Assembly: GCA_014360015.1 (NCBI GenBank)
Contig: JACIYJ010000005.1
Span: 62,001 to 126,000, forward strand
Direction of reading: 5' to 3'
DNA from: Candidatus Aminicenantota bacterium
GTDB taxonomy: Bacteria; Acidobacteriota; Aminicenantia; Aminicenantales; Saccharicenantaceae
Length of the DNA stretch: 64,000 nucleotides
The position numbers and the translations under genes were made by a program. The notes beneath the pieces are model-generated. The model made no database searches. It worked only from the letters and a program-made list of their open reading frames with translations, and was not told the origin of the DNA. Positions 61,332 to 64,000 of the stretch are shown here, in pieces (the stretch's first letter is position 1; every line of letters begins with the position of its first letter).

Positions 61332-63416
61332 ATGATGAGAAAGTGTGGAATTATTGTTCTGACCATATTGATTCTGGTCTCGTCTACTCTGGCCCAGCCC
61401 CAGGAAAGGCTGCCCAGGACCTTTTTGCCTCTGTCTCTTCTTCAGGAGATAATCAACGAATCTTCCGGTGAGCTGGCCCTTCAGAATGAAATTTTTCTGA
61501 CCGGAGTTAATCGCAATAGAAAGGCTGAAGAATATCGCAACGGTTATTTTGAGACTAAGTTTATCTTAGAAAAGCTCAAAGAATACGGTTATGATGAAGC
61601 GGCTATAGTGGATTTGCCCACCAGAAGCCAGACCACCTGGGATGCGGAAGAAGCCGAGCTCTGGATTCTTGAGCCCGAGAAAAAGAAAATAGCTGACCTT
61701 AAAGAAATCGCTGCTTCCCTTTGCTCGGGTAGTACTTCTACCGACACTACAGCCGAGCTGGTTGATGTCGGCCCGGGCTTCAGCGACGTTTATTATAAGG
61801 ATAAAGATGTTAAGGACAAAATTGTCCTGGTTTATGGTTCGCCGGAAAATGCCAGAGCGCTGGCTGTTGAAAAATACGGAGCAAAAGGCCTTATTGCCTG
61901 TGCTTCCAGTCATCCGGAATTTGACCGGGATCAGATCGGCTGGAACTCCATCAGGGTCGGAGAAAAAGATAAGCCAACTTTTGCTTTCATGGTTTCTGAG
62001 AGAACCTATTTTGAACTAAAGCAGCTTTTAGAAAGGAAAATTAAGGTTACGGTCAGAGCCATAGTTAAAAGCCAGATGGTTCCATATAAGGAAGAAATGG
62101 CTGTAGGTTTGATTAAAGGCAGCGAGAAACCCGAAGAAGAACTGGTTCTTACCGCCCATCTTTTTGAAGGCTTTGCTAAACAAGGGGCCAATGATGATGC
62201 CAGCGGTTGTGTGGCCATTCTGGAAGCTGGCCGGGTGATTAAAAAGTTGATAGCTGACGGCAAAATCCCGCCCCTCAAACGCTCAATAAGATTTTTGTTT
62301 GTCCCAGAAATTTCTGGAACCAGAGCCTACATACAGAAATATCCGGAAATTGCTAAACGGTTTTTTGCCAACCTCAATGAAGATATGGTGGGTGAAGCCT
62401 TGGTCAAAAACCTGAGCGCCTTCCGCTTGGAAACCACGCCTTATTCTTTGCCGACCTATCTTAATGACGTGGTGGCTTCGTTTGTGGAATGGATGGGGGC
62501 GAGTCAGCGAATTGCTCAGGATGCGGGCTGGAAAGGTCTGGCTGTACTCTCCCCGGCTGGCAGCCGTGACCCGTTTTATTACACCATTGACCGCTTTTCT
62601 GGCGGTAGCGACCACATAGTTTTTATAGATGGTGCGGTCAGGATACCGGCGGTTATGTTTATCTGCTGGCCGGATATGTGGTACCACACCAGCGGCGACT
62701 TACCCGATAAATCTGACTCCACCCAGCTCAAAAGAGTAGTGACTTTGACTGTGGCTACAGCCATTTTCTTAGCCAACGCCGGTCCGGAAGAGGCTAAAGC
62801 TATTTTAAATGAAGTTTCTTCCCGTGGAATGAAGCGCTTAGGTGAAGAGAAAGGGCGGGCTGAGGATATGATTCTCAAGGCTGAAGGCAAAAACCTGGCT
62901 ACAGCCAGGAAAGAAGCGGTGAATATAGTGGAGCAGGCTTTTCTGAGGGAGAAAGAAGCTCTCTCTTCAGCTAAGTTTTTTGCCGGAAAATGCCCGGTTT
63001 TTGCCAGGATGTTAAAAACTAAGCTGGCCAGTCTTGGTGAGTTAAAAGAAGCCTGGCTGAAAGAATTAGAAACAACATATCAGCTGGCCTGTGCAGAGAA
63101 AAAAGTCAAGCCGGAAAAACTGACTCTGAGCCCGGAGGAAATCCGGTTGAGCAAAATGATACCAGTGAGAAAGCCTCAAAGCCAGGCCCTCGACCCATGG
63201 GTGGCGATGATGAGGCTGAGGGAGATGAACCTCCAGGTTTCACCTCTGATTTATCGGGCAGAATTTGAACTCCGGAATTTTATCGACGGAAAGCGCTCAA
63301 TTCTGGATATCAGGAACGCCGCTTCTGCCGAATATGACCCACTGCCGCTTGGGGATGTGGAGAAATATTTCCAGGCTCTGGAAAAGGCCGGACTGGTAGA
63401 AATTAAAAAGAAGTAG
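61332..63416 (+). CDS. Exported M28 family aminopeptidase with PA domain
   Basis: A 694-residue peptidase. A signal peptide (residues 1-21) comes first, then a protease-associated domain (about 130-240) inserted in the early part, then the M28 zinc core with HLFEGFAKQGANDDASG (His and bridging Asp), FLFVPEISGTRAY (catalytic Glu pair replaced by a single Glu-Ile) and GGSDHIVFID, WPDMWYHTSGD (last His). A C-terminal helical region (about 480-694) is extra and ends with a winged-helix-like ILDIRNAASAEYDPL segment. AGGAGGAG precedes the two adjacent ATGs. Confidence 0.88.
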   Translation: MMRKCGIIVLTILILVSSTLAQPQERLPRTFLPLSLLQEIINESSGELALQNEIFLTGVNRNRKAEEYRNGYFETKFILEKLKEYGYDEAAIVDLPTRSQTTWDAEEAELWILEPEKKKIADLKEIAASLCSGSTSTDTTAELVDVGPGFSDVYYKDKDVKDKIVLVYGSPENARALAVEKYGAKGLIACASSHPEFDRDQIGWNSIRVGEKDKPTFAFMVSERTYFELKQLLERKIKVTVRAIVKSQMVPYKEEMAVGLIKGSEKPEEELVLTAHLFEGFAKQGANDDASGCVAILEAGRVIKKLIADGKIPPLKRSIRFLFVPEISGTRAYIQKYPEIAKRFFANLNEDMVGEALVKNLSAFRLETTPYSLPTYLNDVVASFVEWMGASQRIAQDAGWKGLAVLSPAGSRDPFYYTIDRFSGGSDHIVFIDGAVRIPAVMFICWPDMWYHTSGDLPDKSDSTQLKRVVTLTVATAIFLANAGPEEAKAILNEVSSRGMKRLGEEKGRAEDMILKAEGKNLATARKEAVNIVEQAFLREKEALSSAKFFAGKCPVFARMLKTKLASLGELKEAWLKELETTYQLACAEKKVKPEKLTLSPEEIRLSKMIPVRKPQSQALDPWVAMMRLREMNLQVSPLIYRAEFELRNFIDGKRSILDIRNAASAEYDPLPLGDVEKYFQALEKAGLVEIKKK

Positions 63417-63705
63417 ATTTAATCGAGTTAAAAATTTATCAGGAAATCAAAACAGTCTGAAAATTTAACTGCAAGGTCACCTGCCCTAAAAAAGGCGGAG
63501 AACTTTCTGGGATGAAGTATTTTTCTAATGAAAATGGATGTACCGGCTTTAACAATTTATATTGATTCGCCTTTTTCAACCAAAGATAGATAATTTGCTT
63601 GCTCTAATAAATTTAGAACACTCATCAATTTTTAGATTTTACTTCTAAAAATTTCGATTTCATCAAAAAGAGGCTTGTTCGGCTTGATTTTCTGGAAAGT
63701 CAGAT
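63417..63705. other. Intergenic region, nothing recognised
   Basis: 289 bases between two convergent genes. AT-rich; no hairpin with a U-run and no open frame were convincing. Confidence 0.4.
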
Positions 63706-64000
63706 TTACTTCCCGTAAAGTTTGCTCAACACATTAATCAGGTCAAGGTTTTTCTCAACTTCGATAAGCTGGATTTTCTTTGACTGAGCTATGGTGGTAA
63801 ACCGGCCGTCAGCATTGCCTTCTTTGTTGATTAAAAGAATATCGGAGTTGGGGGCCACGGCATCAATGCTCTGTTCATCGGTGGTGTCTCCGGCTGCTGC
63901 CCCCTGAGCTCTTCGTTTCATCCCTTCCACATGGGCGCCGACTATCGTGATTCCCTGTTTCTTGGCTTCCTGAATCAGCTGGGAAATTCTTTTAATTTCA
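63706..64000 (-). CDS. Partial DUF6305-like protein
   Basis: The last 97 or so residues of a protein whose start lies beyond the right edge of the window. The sequence IKRISQLIQEAKKQGITIVGAH, then MKRRAQGAAAG, DILLINKEGNADGRFTTIA and a C-terminal lysine-rich tail match the DUF6305 pattern I know from Aminicenantes. A GTG inside the frame at 63930 could pass for a start, but the frame is open to the edge, so the gene is incomplete here. Function unknown; extracytoplasmic ligand binding is possible. Confidence 0.6.
   Translation of the reverse strand, partial: EIKRISQLIQEAKKQGITIVGAHVEGMKRRAQGAAAGDTTDEQSIDAVAPNSDILLINKEGNADGRFTTIAQSKKIQLIEVEKNLDLINVLSKLYGK

Noticed and set aside
1..64000. tRNA, rRNA and CRISPR arrays
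   Set aside because: No T-loop-like GGTTCGAATCC pattern in a cloverleaf context, no rRNA sequence and no short spaced repeats were seen.

Overview
The window looks like chromosomal DNA of an anaerobic, peptide-degrading, Gram-negative-type bacterium. The gene content resembles Candidatus Aminicenantes (former OP8) or a relative in the Acidobacteriota neighbourhood. The signs are a class III (oxygen-sensitive) ribonucleotide reductase, several exported peptidases, outer-membrane beta-barrel proteins with terminal aromatic residues, an RND efflux system, NtrC/sigma-54 regulation, and a partial gene at the right edge that resembles DUF6305. The lineage is an inference from gene content only; the window has no rRNA or tRNA. 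Base composition looks moderate and uniform, and TGA is used as an ordinary stop.

Layout. 1-6.2 kb: an MFS transporter, a YjbQ protein, then a dNTP operon (nrdD, a glutaredoxin-like protein, nrdG, dut) behind a promoter with two NrdR-like boxes, and a CBS-domain protein. 6.4-6.7 kb: an insertion-sequence relic with a hairpin over its ribosome binding site. 6.7-15.9 kb (minus): an ACT-domain malic enzyme, then an RND efflux operon with one adaptor and two different permeases. 16.3-20.3 kb: a large exported beta-propeller protein and a beta-barrel protein. 20.5-29 kb: a degenerate HD-GYP-like membrane protein, a DUF5916 barrel protein, a DUF523/DUF1722 protein, a glycine-rich 16-residue repeat protein, a PorT-type barrel and three decayed genes. 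29-46.4 kb: M55 and M19 peptidases, a Kef-type antiporter, a multi-PAS kinase, lipid and envelope enzymes (PAP2, CPBP, sugar epimerase, diacylglycerol kinase, VTT protein), and a PHP-type metallohydrolase.

46.5-53.1 kb is the most interesting part. A peptide-binding-protein gene is translationally coupled to a membrane histidine kinase, which is coupled to an NtrC-type sigma-54 activator. Two close matches to the sigma-54 promoter consensus follow. One lies just upstream of a single-domain response regulator. The other lies upstream of a roughly 280-nt transcript that ends in a strong terminator and looks more like a small RNA than a gene. This suggests a self-contained peptide-sensing circuit with a sigma-54-dependent sRNA output.

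53.1-64 kb: a THEP1 NTPase, an exported M24 peptidase, and a poly-gamma-glutamate type synthesis set (PgsB, PgsC, PgsW-like, no PgsA seen). Convergent with it are an M14-type deacylase, a 51-residue membrane protein that is easy to miss, an IT-superfamily permease and an unknown membrane protein. An exported M28 peptidase and the partial DUF6305-like gene end the window.
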